Shown here one piece after another: positions 43,091-52,054 of a stretch of 64,000 nt of DNA (the first letter of the stretch is position 1; the number at the start of each line of letters is the position of its first letter). The stretch is from Mycolicibacterium aubagnense (GTDB lineage Bacteria > Actinomycetota > Actinomycetes > Mycobacteriales > Mycobacteriaceae). A program made the position numbers and the translations under genes. Location: positions 1,612,001-1,676,000 of the forward strand of contig NZ_AP022577.1 of NCBI RefSeq assembly GCF_010730955.1. The letters run 5' to 3'. The notes under the pieces were generated by a model. That model was not told the DNA's origin. It saw only the letters and a list, made by a program, of their open reading frames with translations, and searched no databases.

Positions 43091-46000
43091 CGCCGCCAGC
43101 TCGTCCGCGGCGGGCAGGTCGGTGGGTGCCACCGTCTGCCCGGCGCGCACGTAGTGGAAGACCGCCCGCACCGAGTCGACGGGCACGCCCTGGATCGACG
43201 ACCAGGCCAGCCGGTACACCGCCAGCTGAATCGCCTTGGTGCGCAAGGTTTCCGGAGTGGTCGGCGGATCACCGGTCTTCCAGTCCAGCACGGTGTAGCC
43301 ACCGTCGGCGTCGGCGAACACCGCGTCGATGCGGCCGCGGATCACGCGATCGCCGAGCACCATGTCGAACGGCACCTCGATGTCGATCGGGGTACGGGCC
43401 GCCCACGCCGACAGGGCGAACGCGGCCTGCAGGTCTGCCAGTTCTTCGGCGACGGACTGCCCCAGCTCGGCGTCGACCGCACCGGGCAGGTCGTCGAGGT
43501 CGAACAGCCGCTCTGCCGAGAAGTACCGCTGCACCCAGTCATGAAACGCGGTGCCCAACAGCGCCTGCGGGTCCGGTCGGGACGGCAGCCGCCGCTGCAG
43601 CCGTTGCAGTGCGCCGGACCGGTCGCTGCCCAGGTCGACCAACGCGCTGACCGACAGTTGCGGCGGCAGCTCGAGTGGACCGCGCTCCTGGCTCCGCGCG
43701 CGTTCGGCCAGCAGGGCATCGACGTCGGCGGACCAACCGTGGGGATCCTCGGCGCTTTCCTCGGTGCCGGCGGCCAGCGCCTGGGCGACCAGGGCCGCAC
43801 CCCGGTCGACGTCCGCCCGGCGGGAACCGGCCGGGTCGACGGGCCATGAGCATTCGATGACGTTGTCCCGCAACGGGTTGACGGCGCTGTCGGGTGGCGC
43901 GGCGGCCCACTGCTCGATCTCGCCGCACGGGTCGCCTTCCGCCGCCGCGCGTTCGATGATGTCGCGCATCTCGACCAGGAAGTCGGAGGGCCCAGCTGGT
44001 TTCGCGGCCGTCGTCCCCCAGTGGTACCCGGACAACAGCAGGGTGTCCTCGGCACGGGTGAGGGCCACGTAGAGCAGGCGCCGCTCCTCATCGGTCCGCC
44101 GCTGATCGAGCAAGGCCTTGTGCGCGGCGATCTTGTCCGCCAACACCTTCCGGTCGTTGACGTCGGACGTGTCGAGCACCGGCACCCCGTGTTCGGACAG
44201 CTCGGCACGGTCGCCGCGCAGCAGCGGCGGTAGGTCGCCCGCGTCGGTCAACCAGGTGCGCTGCGACGCAGTGGACGGGAACACCCGGGCCACCAGATGC
44301 GGCACCGCGACGATCTGCCACTCCAGCCCCTTGGCCGCGTGCACCGTCAGGATCTGCACCCGGTCCGAGGCCACCGTCACCTGTGCCGGTGCCAGCCCGT
44401 TCTCCACCTCCGCGGCGGCGGTCAGATACGCCAGCAGTCCGACGATGGGCGCCGACGCGTCGGCGTCGCCGGCCGGCCTGGCCGCGTACCCGGCGACCAC
44501 ATCGGCGAATGCATCGAGGTGCTCGGTCCCCCGCCAACCCTCGGAAACGCCACTGGCAGCGCGAGTTTCGGCGTCGATGCCCAGAACCCGTCGCACTTCG
44601 GCGACCAGGTCCGGCAGCGGCTGATGCAGATGTGCGCGCAGCTGGCTCAGTTCGGCGGCCAGGGCCAGCAGCCGGCGGTGGCCCTCCGGCGAGTAGCGGT
44701 CGGCCGGACCGGGGTCGCTGATGGCGTCGGCCAGGCAGGCGTGGTCGGCATCGGGCGCAACCTGGGCTATTGCCTTGTTGATGGCCTGCTCGGCAGCCGA
44801 CCCGGACGTCCGCGCGGCATCGGGGACATCCAGTTCCGAAGCGCGACGCCACAGCGCGGCCAGGTCGGCGGCGCCGAATCTCCACCGCGCGCTGGTGAGT
44901 ACCCGCATCGCGGCGACCCCGGCGGTCGGTTCGGCGACCAGGCGCAGCATCGCGACCACGTCGGCCACCTCGGGGATGGCCAAGAGCCCGGCCAGGCCGA
45001 CGACTTCGACGGGTACACCACGTGCCGTCAGCGCCTCAGCGATGGGCGCGGCATCGGCGTTACGGCGTACGAGGACGGCCGCCGTGGGCGCCGGTTCGCC
45101 GGCCGTCACGGCACTGTGGTAGCGGCGGGCCAGGTGGTCAGCCACCCAATCACGTTCGGCGACAACATCATCCAACAACGCACACTGGATGGTCCCCGGC
45201 TCGGCGCCCGGCCTCGGTAGCAGTTCGCGCACACTCACGCTGCGGCGCCGGGCCTCGGCGGACACCGCGTTGGCCAGTTTCAGAGCCCGCGGTGGGTTGC
45301 GCCAGCTGGTCCGCAGTTCGAGCGTCGGGGCCGGCGAGCCGTCCGAGCGCCGGAAGTCGGTGGTGAACCGGGGCAGGTTGGTGGCCGACGCGCCGCGCCA
45401 CCCGTAGATGGACTGGATCGGGTCCCCCACCGCCGTCAACGCCAGGCCGTCGTCGACCCCGCCGCCGAACAGCGACGACAGCGCGACCCGCTGGGCGTGC
45501 CCGGTGTCCTGGTACTCGTCGAGCAGGACCACGCGATACCGTGCCCGCAGCTGCGCGCCGACCTGTGGGTGACGCTCCACCAAGCGGGCCGCGGCGGACA
45601 TCTGGCTGCCGAAGTCCATCACCTGCGCGTCCCGCATCCGCTGGTGCACGGCGTCGATGAGTGGCACCAGCTCGGCGCGCTCGGTCTGGGTCGCCAGCAG
45701 ATTCAGCAGCCACTGCGTGGGGCCACCGCGCTGGCCCGGTCCCGCCGGGAGCGTGTGGATGAGCCGTTCCAGCTCGTGGTGGGTGTCCCGGACAGCATCG
45801 GTGTCGACGAGGTGCTCGGACAGCTGGCCGGCCAGGCGCAGGACCATCTGGGTGATGGCGGCCGGGGACTTGTCGGTCTGCAACCGCCCCGGGTAATCGG
45901 ACACCACCCGAAAAGCCAACTGCCACATTTCGGTTTCGGTGACGAGCCGGGTGGCCGGTTCGATGGGCAGCAGCAGCCCGTACTCGCGGAGCAGGGTGCC

Positions 46001-46345
46001 GGCGAAGGCGTGATACGTGCTGACGGTCGCGTGCTCGTCGGCCAGCGAAACGCCGGGCAACAGGCCCGAACCGGCAAGCCGCGCCAGCCGGGTACGCACG
46101 CGGCGCAGCAGCTGTCCGGCAGCTTTCCGCGTGAAGGTCAGCCCCAGCACCTGCGACGGGGTGGCGTAGCCGTTGGCCACCAGCCAGACCACCCGCGCGG
46201 CCATGGTCTCGGTTTTGCCGGCGCCGGCACCGGCGATCACCACCAGCGGTCCCGGTGGGGCGGCGATGACCGCGGCCTGCTCGTCGGTGGGGGTGAACAG
46301 CCCGAGCGCCTCGGCAAGGTCGGCGGGGCTGTATGTCACGGGCAT
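43073..46345 (-). CDS. adnB: AdnB, helicase-nuclease subunit
   Basis: This 1090-residue protein starts at ATG 46345 (MPVTYSPADLAEAL). The SF1A motor motifs are Walker A VIAGAGAGKTETM, DEYQDTGHAQR, GDPIQSIYGWRGA and VALTRAEDTLLLSG. The C-terminal RecB-type nuclease has GTAFHDWVQRYF and VLDWKTGDPPTT. With AdnA it forms the mycobacterial double-strand-break resecting machine. The start overlaps the adnA stop by ten bases, so translation is coupled. Corresponds to Rv3201c. Confidence 0.95.
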   Translation of the reverse strand: MPVTYSPADLAEALGLFTPTDEQAAVIAAPPGPLVVIAGAGAGKTETMAARVVWLVANGYATPSQVLGLTFTRKAAGQLLRRVRTRLARLAGSGLLPGVSLADEHATVSTYHAFAGTLLREYGLLLPIEPATRLVTETEMWQLAFRVVSDYPGRLQTDKSPAAITQMVLRLAGQLSEHLVDTDAVRDTHHELERLIHTLPAGPGQRGGPTQWLLNLLATQTERAELVPLIDAVHQRMRDAQVMDFGSQMSAAARLVERHPQVGAQLRARYRVVLLDEYQDTGHAQRVALSSLFGGGVDDGLALTAVGDPIQSIYGWRGASATNLPRFTTDFRRSDGSPAPTLELRTSWRNPPRALKLANAVSAEARRRSVSVRELLPRPGAEPGTIQCALLDDVVAERDWVADHLARRYHSAVTAGEPAPTAAVLVRRNADAAPIAEALTARGVPVEVVGLAGLLAIPEVADVVAMLRLVAEPTAGVAAMRVLTSARWRFGAADLAALWRRASELDVPDAARTSGSAAEQAINKAIAQVAPDADHACLADAISDPGPADRYSPEGHRRLLALAAELSQLRAHLHQPLPDLVAEVRRVLGIDAETRAASGVSEGWRGTEHLDAFADVVAGYAARPAGDADASAPIVGLLAYLTAAAEVENGLAPAQVTVASDRVQILTVHAAKGLEWQIVAVPHLVARVFPSTASQRTWLTDAGDLPPLLRGDRAELSEHGVPVLDTSDVNDRKVLADKIAAHKALLDQRRTDEERRLLYVALTRAEDTLLLSGYHWGTTAAKPAGPSDFLVEMRDIIERAAAEGDPCGEIEQWAAAPPDSAVNPLRDNVIECSWPVDPAGSRRADVDRGAALVAQALAAGTEESAEDPHGWSADVDALLAERARSQERGPLELPPQLSVSALVDLGSDRSGALQRLQRRLPSRPDPQALLGTAFHDWVQRYFSAERLFDLDDLPGAVDAELGQSVAEELADLQAAFALSAWAARTPIDIEVPFDMVLGDRVIRGRIDAVFADADGGYTVLDWKTGDPPTTPETLRTKAIQLAVYRLAWSSIQGVPVDSVRAVFHYVRAGQTVAPTDLPAADELAALMRVG

Positions 46346-49300
46346 GCCCCCTTCGTACCTTGCGCCGGGCACATGGCCCGCACCGGGCAGGTCGCGCACC
46401 CGGCGCCGGCGCGCGCGACGAAGTGCGGCCCGGCCGTCGCTGCCGCGGCATCGGTGACCCGCTGCCGCCACTGTGTCTGAGCCGACTCCCCCATCGGATC
46501 CTGCTCACGTTCGGTGGCGCCGGTCTTGGCCGGCTTGGCCGGATACACCAACCGGCCACCTCCCGGCTGATCACCATGCGACACAACACCTTCCGCGATG
46601 GCCAGCTGGTAGAGCGCCAGCTGCGCGTGCTGCTGGGCATCGGCCTTGGTGGCCGGGCTCTTGCCGGTCTTGACGTCCACCACGACGAGACGGCCGGCAC
46701 GGTCGCGTTCGAGCCGGTCGATACGTCCCTTGACCTGAACCTGCGGCCCATCGGATGCGTCGGCGACCACGCCCGTGACCTCGAGTTCGGTGCCGACCTC
46801 GGTGAGCTCACCGCGGCTCTCCTGCCGCCAGGTGGTGAACGTGGCGAGCATGGCGCGGTAGCGCTCCAGCTCGTTCTCGGCATACCAGCCGGATTCGAAA
46901 GGCAGCTGCTGCCAGACCTTTTCGAGCTCGCTGCGCAGCTGCGCCTCGGTCCGGCCGGAGTCGGCGACCAGCGCGTGCACCAGCGAGCCCAGCGCCGAGC
47001 GCAGGTCGCGGCCGTCGCTGCCGCCATGGCGCTCCAGCATCCAGCGCAGCGGGCAGTCGGTCAGGGTCTGCACCGTTGACGGGGACACCGTGACGACGTG
47101 TCCGTCGCCGGACCACAGCGGCTCGGCGGTGGACAGCTCGGTGCTGCCATACCATTGCGCCGGGTGTGCACCGGGTACCCCGGCCTCGGCAAGCCGGGCT
47201 AATTGCGCTGCCGCACACAGCCGGTCAGTCTCTTCGACCGCGCCGTCGGGGGCGCACACCACCGACCGCAACCGGCCGACCAAAGCCGACGGGGACAACA
47301 CCGCGGGGGCGTGGACCGGCAGGGCGTCGGCGTCGGGATCGGTACCGCCGGCCAGTGCCGCCAACTCCTCGAAGAAGGTCGACGGCAGCAGCGCCTCGTC
47401 ACCGTTGTCGCTGTCGACGGCCGTCACCAGCACCCGGCTGCGGGCCCGGCCCAGCGCGGCGACCAGCAGCCGCCGTTCCTCGGCCAGCAGCGGAGCGGTG
47501 GCCGACATGCCCCGAACGTCACCCACACCGTCGACGACGTCGAGCAGCTGCTGGGTCCCGAGCACGCCTCCGCGAGGAACAGTGTTGGGCCACAACCCTT
47601 CCTGCAGACCCGCGATGACCACGAAGTCCCATTCCCGCCCCAGCGCGGCATGGGCACTCAGGACGGCCACCTCGTCGGCCTCGGCGCGCTCCGGTGTCGA
47701 ACCCGCCCAGGACAACGCGCGGACGTGGTCGATCAGGCCGGTGAGCGATGCCGCCGCGGTGCGCGCCACATACTGATCTGCAGTGTCGAACAGCGCGGTG
47801 ACGGCGTCCAGGTCGGCGCCCGCAGCAACCCCGGCCACACCCGGGCGCCCGGCCGCGGCCTGCCACCGTCGCGACAACCCGCTGGCGTGCCAGGCCTGCC
47901 ACAGCACGAACCGCGGGTCCTGGCCGGTGGCCGCCGACCGGCGCGCCGCGTCGAGGACCGCGCGGACCCGTCGTACCGGCCGGGCCAGCTGATCGGGCAG
48001 CAGATGCTTGCAGTCCGCGCCCACCGCTTCGACGAGCAGCTCACCGAACTCACGGCCGCTGCCGTCGGCGCGGCGCAGGGCGCGCCGCAACTGGCGCAAC
48101 GACACCGGGTCGACCCGGCCGACGGGACCCGTCAGCAAGGCCAGTGCCCGATCGCCGGTGAGCTCATCGGCGACGCAGTCCAGCACCGTGAGCAGTGCGC
48201 CCACCGCCGGATGCTGGGCCGGCGGCGCGGTGTCGGCTTGCTGCTGCACCGGAACCCCGGCCGCGGTCAAGGCCCGGGCCAGCGCTGTCCCGGCCCGCGG
48301 CACCGACCGCACGATGACGGCCATCTGCGACCACGGCACGCCGTCGACCAGGTGCGCGCGCCGCAGCGCATCGGCGATCAGCGCCGATTCGGCGTGCGGC
48401 GAACCCGCGACGCGCACCGTCAGCGTGCCGGCCTCCCCTGCCGCCGCCGACGACGTCAGGGCTCGGGAGGCGTCCACACCGGGCAGCCGCCGGGCCACGG
48501 CCGCGACCGCGCCGGCCACCGCGGGGGCGCAGCGGTGGGACTCCGTCAGCACCACCTGCGGCTGATCCTCGGGGCCGTACAGCAGCGACGGCTCGGCGCC
48601 GCGGTAGCCGAACACCGTCTGGCTCGGGTCACCGGCGATCACCGTCAGCTGGGCGCCGGCCGCCAGCACCCGCACCAGCAGCGCGGCCTGCGGATCGAGG
48701 TGCTGGGCGTCGTCGACGAGCAGCAGCTTGATCCGAGAGCGTTCGGCGTCCAGCAGCGCGGGATCGACGGCGAAGGCTTCGAGCGCGGCGCCCACCAGCT
48801 CGGCCGCGCCCAGCGCCGGCACGGTCGCCTGCGGAGCGGCCATGCCGACGGCACTGCGCAGCAGCATCACCTGCTCGTAGACCTGCGCGAACCGGGCCGC
48901 GGCCACCCACTCCGGGCGCCCCGCCTTACGACCGATGCGGCGCAGGTCCGCGGGGTCGACGCCGCGTTCGGTGCAGCGCGCCAACAGGTCGCGCAATTCG
49001 GTCGCGAACCCGGCGGTGGCCAGCGCCGGACGCAGGTGCAGCGGCCAGTCCACACTGGCCTCGTCGCCGTCCTCCAGGTCACCGGCGAGGAGCTCGCGGA
49101 TGATGCCGTCCTGCTCGGCGCTGGTGATCAGCCGCGGCGGCGGGTCACCAGCACGTTGCGCGGCCTGGCGCAGCACGGCGAACGCGTAGGAGTGCAACGT
49201 ACGGACCAGCGGTTCCCGGGTGACCTGGCCGGACTCGCCGAGCAGCGCCGAGGTGATGGCGCCGCGCGCCCGAGTGCCCAACCGTGCCGAACCCGTGAGC

Positions 49301-49476
49301 AACAGTACGGACTCCGGATCGGTCCCCGTTGCGATATGCGTTGCCGCAGTGCGGATCAGCAGCTCCGTCTTCCCCGTTCCGGGGCCGCCCAGCACCCGCA
49401 CCACACCGCGCTGGCCGGGCTCGGTCAGGGCATTAACCGAGCCGGGCGCGGTGAGTGCGGAGTGCGGGGCGGCCAT
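46336..49476 (-). CDS. adnA: AdnA, helicase-nuclease subunit with Fe-S nuclease
   Basis: Start is ATG 49476 (MAAPHSALTAPG), giving 1046 residues. Motifs: RVLGGPGTGKTELLIRTA (Walker A), LLVDDAQHLDPQ (motif II), AGDPSQTVFGYRGA. The C-terminal nuclease has VDVKTGKSPATK and an Fe-S type Cys set (TDCPLRWMLER, then CATCPVRAMCPAQG). Corresponds to Rv3202c. It is divergent from lipV across 90 bases. Confidence 0.95.
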   Translation of the reverse strand: MAAPHSALTAPGSVNALTEPGQRGVVRVLGGPGTGKTELLIRTAATHIATGTDPESVLLLTGSARLGTRARGAITSALLGESGQVTREPLVRTLHSYAFAVLRQAAQRAGDPPPRLITSAEQDGIIRELLAGDLEDGDEASVDWPLHLRPALATAGFATELRDLLARCTERGVDPADLRRIGRKAGRPEWVAAARFAQVYEQVMLLRSAVGMAAPQATVPALGAAELVGAALEAFAVDPALLDAERSRIKLLLVDDAQHLDPQAALLVRVLAAGAQLTVIAGDPSQTVFGYRGAEPSLLYGPEDQPQVVLTESHRCAPAVAGAVAAVARRLPGVDASRALTSSAAAGEAGTLTVRVAGSPHAESALIADALRRAHLVDGVPWSQMAVIVRSVPRAGTALARALTAAGVPVQQQADTAPPAQHPAVGALLTVLDCVADELTGDRALALLTGPVGRVDPVSLRQLRRALRRADGSGREFGELLVEAVGADCKHLLPDQLARPVRRVRAVLDAARRSAATGQDPRFVLWQAWHASGLSRRWQAAAGRPGVAGVAAGADLDAVTALFDTADQYVARTAAASLTGLIDHVRALSWAGSTPERAEADEVAVLSAHAALGREWDFVVIAGLQEGLWPNTVPRGGVLGTQQLLDVVDGVGDVRGMSATAPLLAEERRLLVAALGRARSRVLVTAVDSDNGDEALLPSTFFEELAALAGGTDPDADALPVHAPAVLSPSALVGRLRSVVCAPDGAVEETDRLCAAAQLARLAEAGVPGAHPAQWYGSTELSTAEPLWSGDGHVVTVSPSTVQTLTDCPLRWMLERHGGSDGRDLRSALGSLVHALVADSGRTEAQLRSELEKVWQQLPFESGWYAENELERYRAMLATFTTWRQESRGELTEVGTELEVTGVVADASDGPQVQVKGRIDRLERDRAGRLVVVDVKTGKSPATKADAQQHAQLALYQLAIAEGVVSHGDQPGGGRLVYPAKPAKTGATEREQDPMGESAQTQWRQRVTDAAAATAGPHFVARAGAGCATCPVRAMCPAQGTKGACP

Positions 49477-49565
49477 GGCAGGAATGCAACCACGGGGGTA
49501 CGACAAGTTCGGCCCACTGGGCGAGCGCAGCGACGGGACGGCCGAAGTCTGGCAGCATCATTGCG

Positions 49566-50351
49566 GTGAGCTTGCAGGTGTATCGCTACGGACCGGCGCG
49601 GCCGGCACAGATTCTGGCCCTGCACGGCCTGACCGGCCACGGAAAGCGGTGGCAGACGTTGGCGGATGGGTACCTGCCCGAATACGCCGTGCTGGCACCG
49701 GATCTCCTCGGGCACGGCCATTCCTCCTGGGCGGCGCCATGGAACATCGATGAGAACGTCGCCGCCCTGGCCGCCCTGCTCGAGGACCAGGCCGGCGGTC
49801 CGGTGGTCGTGGTGGCGCATTCGTTCGGCGGCGCGATAGCGCTCAATCTCGCTGCCGCCCATCCGCATTTGGTGTCGGGCCTGGTGCTGCTGGACCCGGC
49901 GACCGGGTTGGACGGCAGCTGGATGAGCGAGATCGCCGATGCCATGCTCGGCTCCCCGGACTACCCCGACCGGCGGGAGGCCCACGCCGAGAAGGTGAAC
50001 GGGTCGTGGGGGGAGGTCTCGGCGAAGTACCCGGAAGAACTCGAACGCGACCTGGACGAGCACCTGGTCACCCTCCCCGGCGGACGCTTCGGCTGGCGGA
50101 TCAGCCTGCCCGCCATGATGTCGTACTGGAGTGAGCTCGCCCGCCCAATTGTGTTGCCGCAGCCGGGCACGCCGACGACGCTGGTGCTGGCGAAACGCAC
50201 CCACCCGGCCTATGTGACCGGTGAACTGGTGTCCGCGTTGCAGGCCCGACTCGGCGCCGATTTCGTGCTCACCGAATTCGACTGCGACCACATGGTGCCG
50301 CATGCCATGCCCGCCGAAACCGCCGACGTGATCCGGCGCCACCTGGTCTGA
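49566..50351 (+). CDS. lipV: Alpha/beta hydrolase LipV
   Basis: The GTG at 49566 (VSLQVYRYGP) is chosen because the upstream frame overlaps the adnA start. The 261-residue protein has the oxyanion LHGLTGHGKRW, the nucleophile elbow VVAHSFGGAIAL, an acidic residue in the LVLAKRTHPAYV region and catalytic His in DCDHMVPHAMP. LipV is a predicted lipase/esterase. It is followed two bases later by the alkyltransferase-like gene. Confidence 0.88.
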   Translation: MSLQVYRYGPARPAQILALHGLTGHGKRWQTLADGYLPEYAVLAPDLLGHGHSSWAAPWNIDENVAALAALLEDQAGGPVVVVAHSFGGAIALNLAAAHPHLVSGLVLLDPATGLDGSWMSEIADAMLGSPDYPDRREAHAEKVNGSWGEVSAKYPEELERDLDEHLVTLPGGRFGWRISLPAMMSYWSELARPIVLPQPGTPTTLVLAKRTHPAYVTGELVSALQARLGADFVLTEFDCDHMVPHAMPAETADVIRRHLV

Positions 50352-50353
50352 TC

Positions 50354-50659
50354 ATGGCCGCGGTCACGGACGAACAGGTGGAGAAGGTGCGGGGCCTCGT
50401 CGCCTCGATACCGCCCGGCCGGGTGTCGACCTACGGCGATATCGCCGACGCCGCAGGGCTTTCCAGCCCGCGGATCGTCGGCTGGATCATGCGGACGGAC
50501 TCCTCGGACCTGCCCTGGCACCGCGTGATCAGCGCCTCGGGCCGGCCGGCACCGCACCTGGCCACGCGGCAGCTCGAGAGGTTGCGCGCCGAAGGCGTGC
50601 TGGCGGTCGACGGGCGGGTTCGGCTGCGGGAGTATCGGCACGAGCTCACCCGACGGTGA
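50354..50659 (+). CDS. Alkyltransferase-like (ATL) DNA-repair protein (Rv3204 orthologue)
   Basis: This 101-residue protein has the MGMT DNA-binding fold (IPPGRVSTYGDIADAAGL) but PWHRV in place of the active-site PCHRV, so it cannot transfer alkyl groups and resembles the ATL family that flags O6-alkylguanine for excision repair. The last 14 bases overlap the convergent oxygenase gene. Confidence 0.85.
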   Translation: MAAVTDEQVEKVRGLVASIPPGRVSTYGDIADAAGLSSPRIVGWIMRTDSSDLPWHRVISASGRPAPHLATRQLERLRAEGVLAVDGRVRLREYRHELTRR

Positions 50660-51605
50660 TAGCGTCCAGCCGTGCCTTGATGAACTCCGAGGAGACCACG
50701 GGCGCCAGCCCGGACACCGCTCCGATGGGCGGCCGCAACGGGGTGATCAGCGCATCGTGGTTGGCTTCGTAGAAGTAGATCAGCGACACCAGGTCTTCTT
50801 CCGGTGCGTGTGGTTGCGGCGGCAGCACGCGATGCCGACCGGACGGCCAGCGTCGTCCGCTCCAATACTCCAGCAGGTCGCCGATATTCACGGTCAGCGC
50901 GCCGGGTTCCCAGGGGGCGTCCTCCCAGCCCTCGGCGTCGGAATACACCTGCAGCCCGCCGGCGCCCGGCTCCCGGTCGAGGACGGTGACGGTGCCGAAA
51001 TCGGTGTGCGGGCCGATGCGGAACTGCCCGGGCTCGGGTTCACCCACCACGCTCACTGGCGGGTAGTGGTTGATGTTCATCGTCCAGGTCGGCCGATCCG
51101 CCAGCGCGGCAAAAGGATTCGCTGACAACCCCAGCGCGTGTGCAAACAGGGCCAGCAGATCGTCGGACAGCCGGCGCATCTGGGCGGTGTAGTCATCCAC
51201 CAACGTCTGCAATGTGGGCACCTCGGCGGGCCATACGTTGGGGGCGAACCAGATTCGATCCACCTCCGAATCCCCGGTCGATGTTTCCGCGCCCAGACTG
51301 AAGCTCTCTTTGAGGTCGGGAGGCGTCTCGGTGCCTTCGGCGTAACCGTTGGCCTCGGCGCCCGGGCCGATCCAGCCGTGCCCGCCGACCGGCACAGAGT
51401 ACCGTCGCTTCACCTCGTCGGGCAACGCGAAGAATTCCCGGCTGGCCGCACGGACCGCAGCCGCCAACCCCTGGTCCACCCCGTGGCCGGTGACCACGAT
51501 GAAACCGGCTCGCCGCAGACCCTCGTCGACTTCGGCGGCCAACGCGTCAGCCTCGGCTCCGCCGGCATACCAGCGGGAAATATCCACTGTCGCAATGGCA
51601 CTCAT
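50646..51605 (-). CDS. 2-oxoglutarate/Fe(II) oxygenase, isopenicillin N synthase family
   Basis: Start is ATG 51605 (MSAIATVDISRW). The N-terminal DIOX segment (RRAGFIVVTGHGVD) precedes the double-stranded beta helix with iron ligands HTD (RIGPHTDFGTVTVLD) and a distal His (SGRHRVLPPQ). The YPPV and NIGDLLEYWS blocks are typical of this family, which in fungi includes thymine-7-hydroxylase. It stands at the end of an operon with a deaminase and a nucleobase permease, so a pyrimidine or purine base is a reasonable substrate guess. Confidence 0.85.
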   Translation of the reverse strand: MSAIATVDISRWYAGGAEADALAAEVDEGLRRAGFIVVTGHGVDQGLAAAVRAASREFFALPDEVKRRYSVPVGGHGWIGPGAEANGYAEGTETPPDLKESFSLGAETSTGDSEVDRIWFAPNVWPAEVPTLQTLVDDYTAQMRRLSDDLLALFAHALGLSANPFAALADRPTWTMNINHYPPVSVVGEPEPGQFRIGPHTDFGTVTVLDREPGAGGLQVYSDAEGWEDAPWEPGALTVNIGDLLEYWSGRRWPSGRHRVLPPQPHAPEEDLVSLIYFYEANHDALITPLRPPIGAVSGLAPVVSSEFIKARLDAITVG

Positions 51606-52054
51606 TCGCCGATATCCTCCGCCCACAATTCCGGACTGGTTCGGATGAACTCATCCATCATCGCCACGCACCGCGCGTCGTCCAAAAGGGTGACCGCCAC
51701 ACCGTGTTCGGCCAGCCAATCATGACCACCGTAGAACGTGCGGGCCTCCCCGATCACGACCGCGCCGATGCCGAACTGCCGCACCAGCCCGCTGCAATAC
51801 CAGCACGGCGAAAGCGTCGTCACCATGATGGTCGAGCGGTAGCCGCGCTGACGTCCGGCCGCGCGGAACGCGTCCGTCTCGGCGTGCATCGAGGGATCAT
51901 CGTTCTGCACCCGACGGTTGTGGCCGGCGCCAAGGAGTTCACCACCGGCACGAAACAACGCCGCACCGATCGGAATACCACCTTCGGCCAACCCTTTTCG
52001 CGCTTCAGCTACCGCAACGTCGAGCATCTGCTCAGGGGTCATACGGACGCGCAT
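51602..52054 (-). CDS. Cytosine/nucleobase deaminase-like zinc enzyme
   Basis: This 150-residue protein with ATG 52054 has the cytidine-deaminase-fold zinc motifs MHAETDAFRAAG (HAE) and TLSPCWYCSGL (PCxxC). The TLSPC..C and FYGGHDWL segments resemble fungal-type cytosine deaminases more than nucleoside deaminases. It overlaps the permease stop by 16 bases and the oxygenase start by four, so the three genes form one operon. The substrate (cytosine, methylcytosine or a purine) is not determined. Confidence 0.8.
   Translation of the reverse strand: MRVRMTPEQMLDVAVAEARKGLAEGGIPIGAALFRAGGELLGAGHNRRVQNDDPSMHAETDAFRAAGRQRGYRSTIMVTTLSPCWYCSGLVRQFGIGAVVIGEARTFYGGHDWLAEHGVAVTLLDDARCVAMMDEFIRTSPELWAEDIGE

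Noticed and set aside
47203..49569. 788-codon plus-strand frame opposite adnA
   Set aside because: Antisense to a protein with full SF1 and nuclease motifs; no motif in the antisense product.
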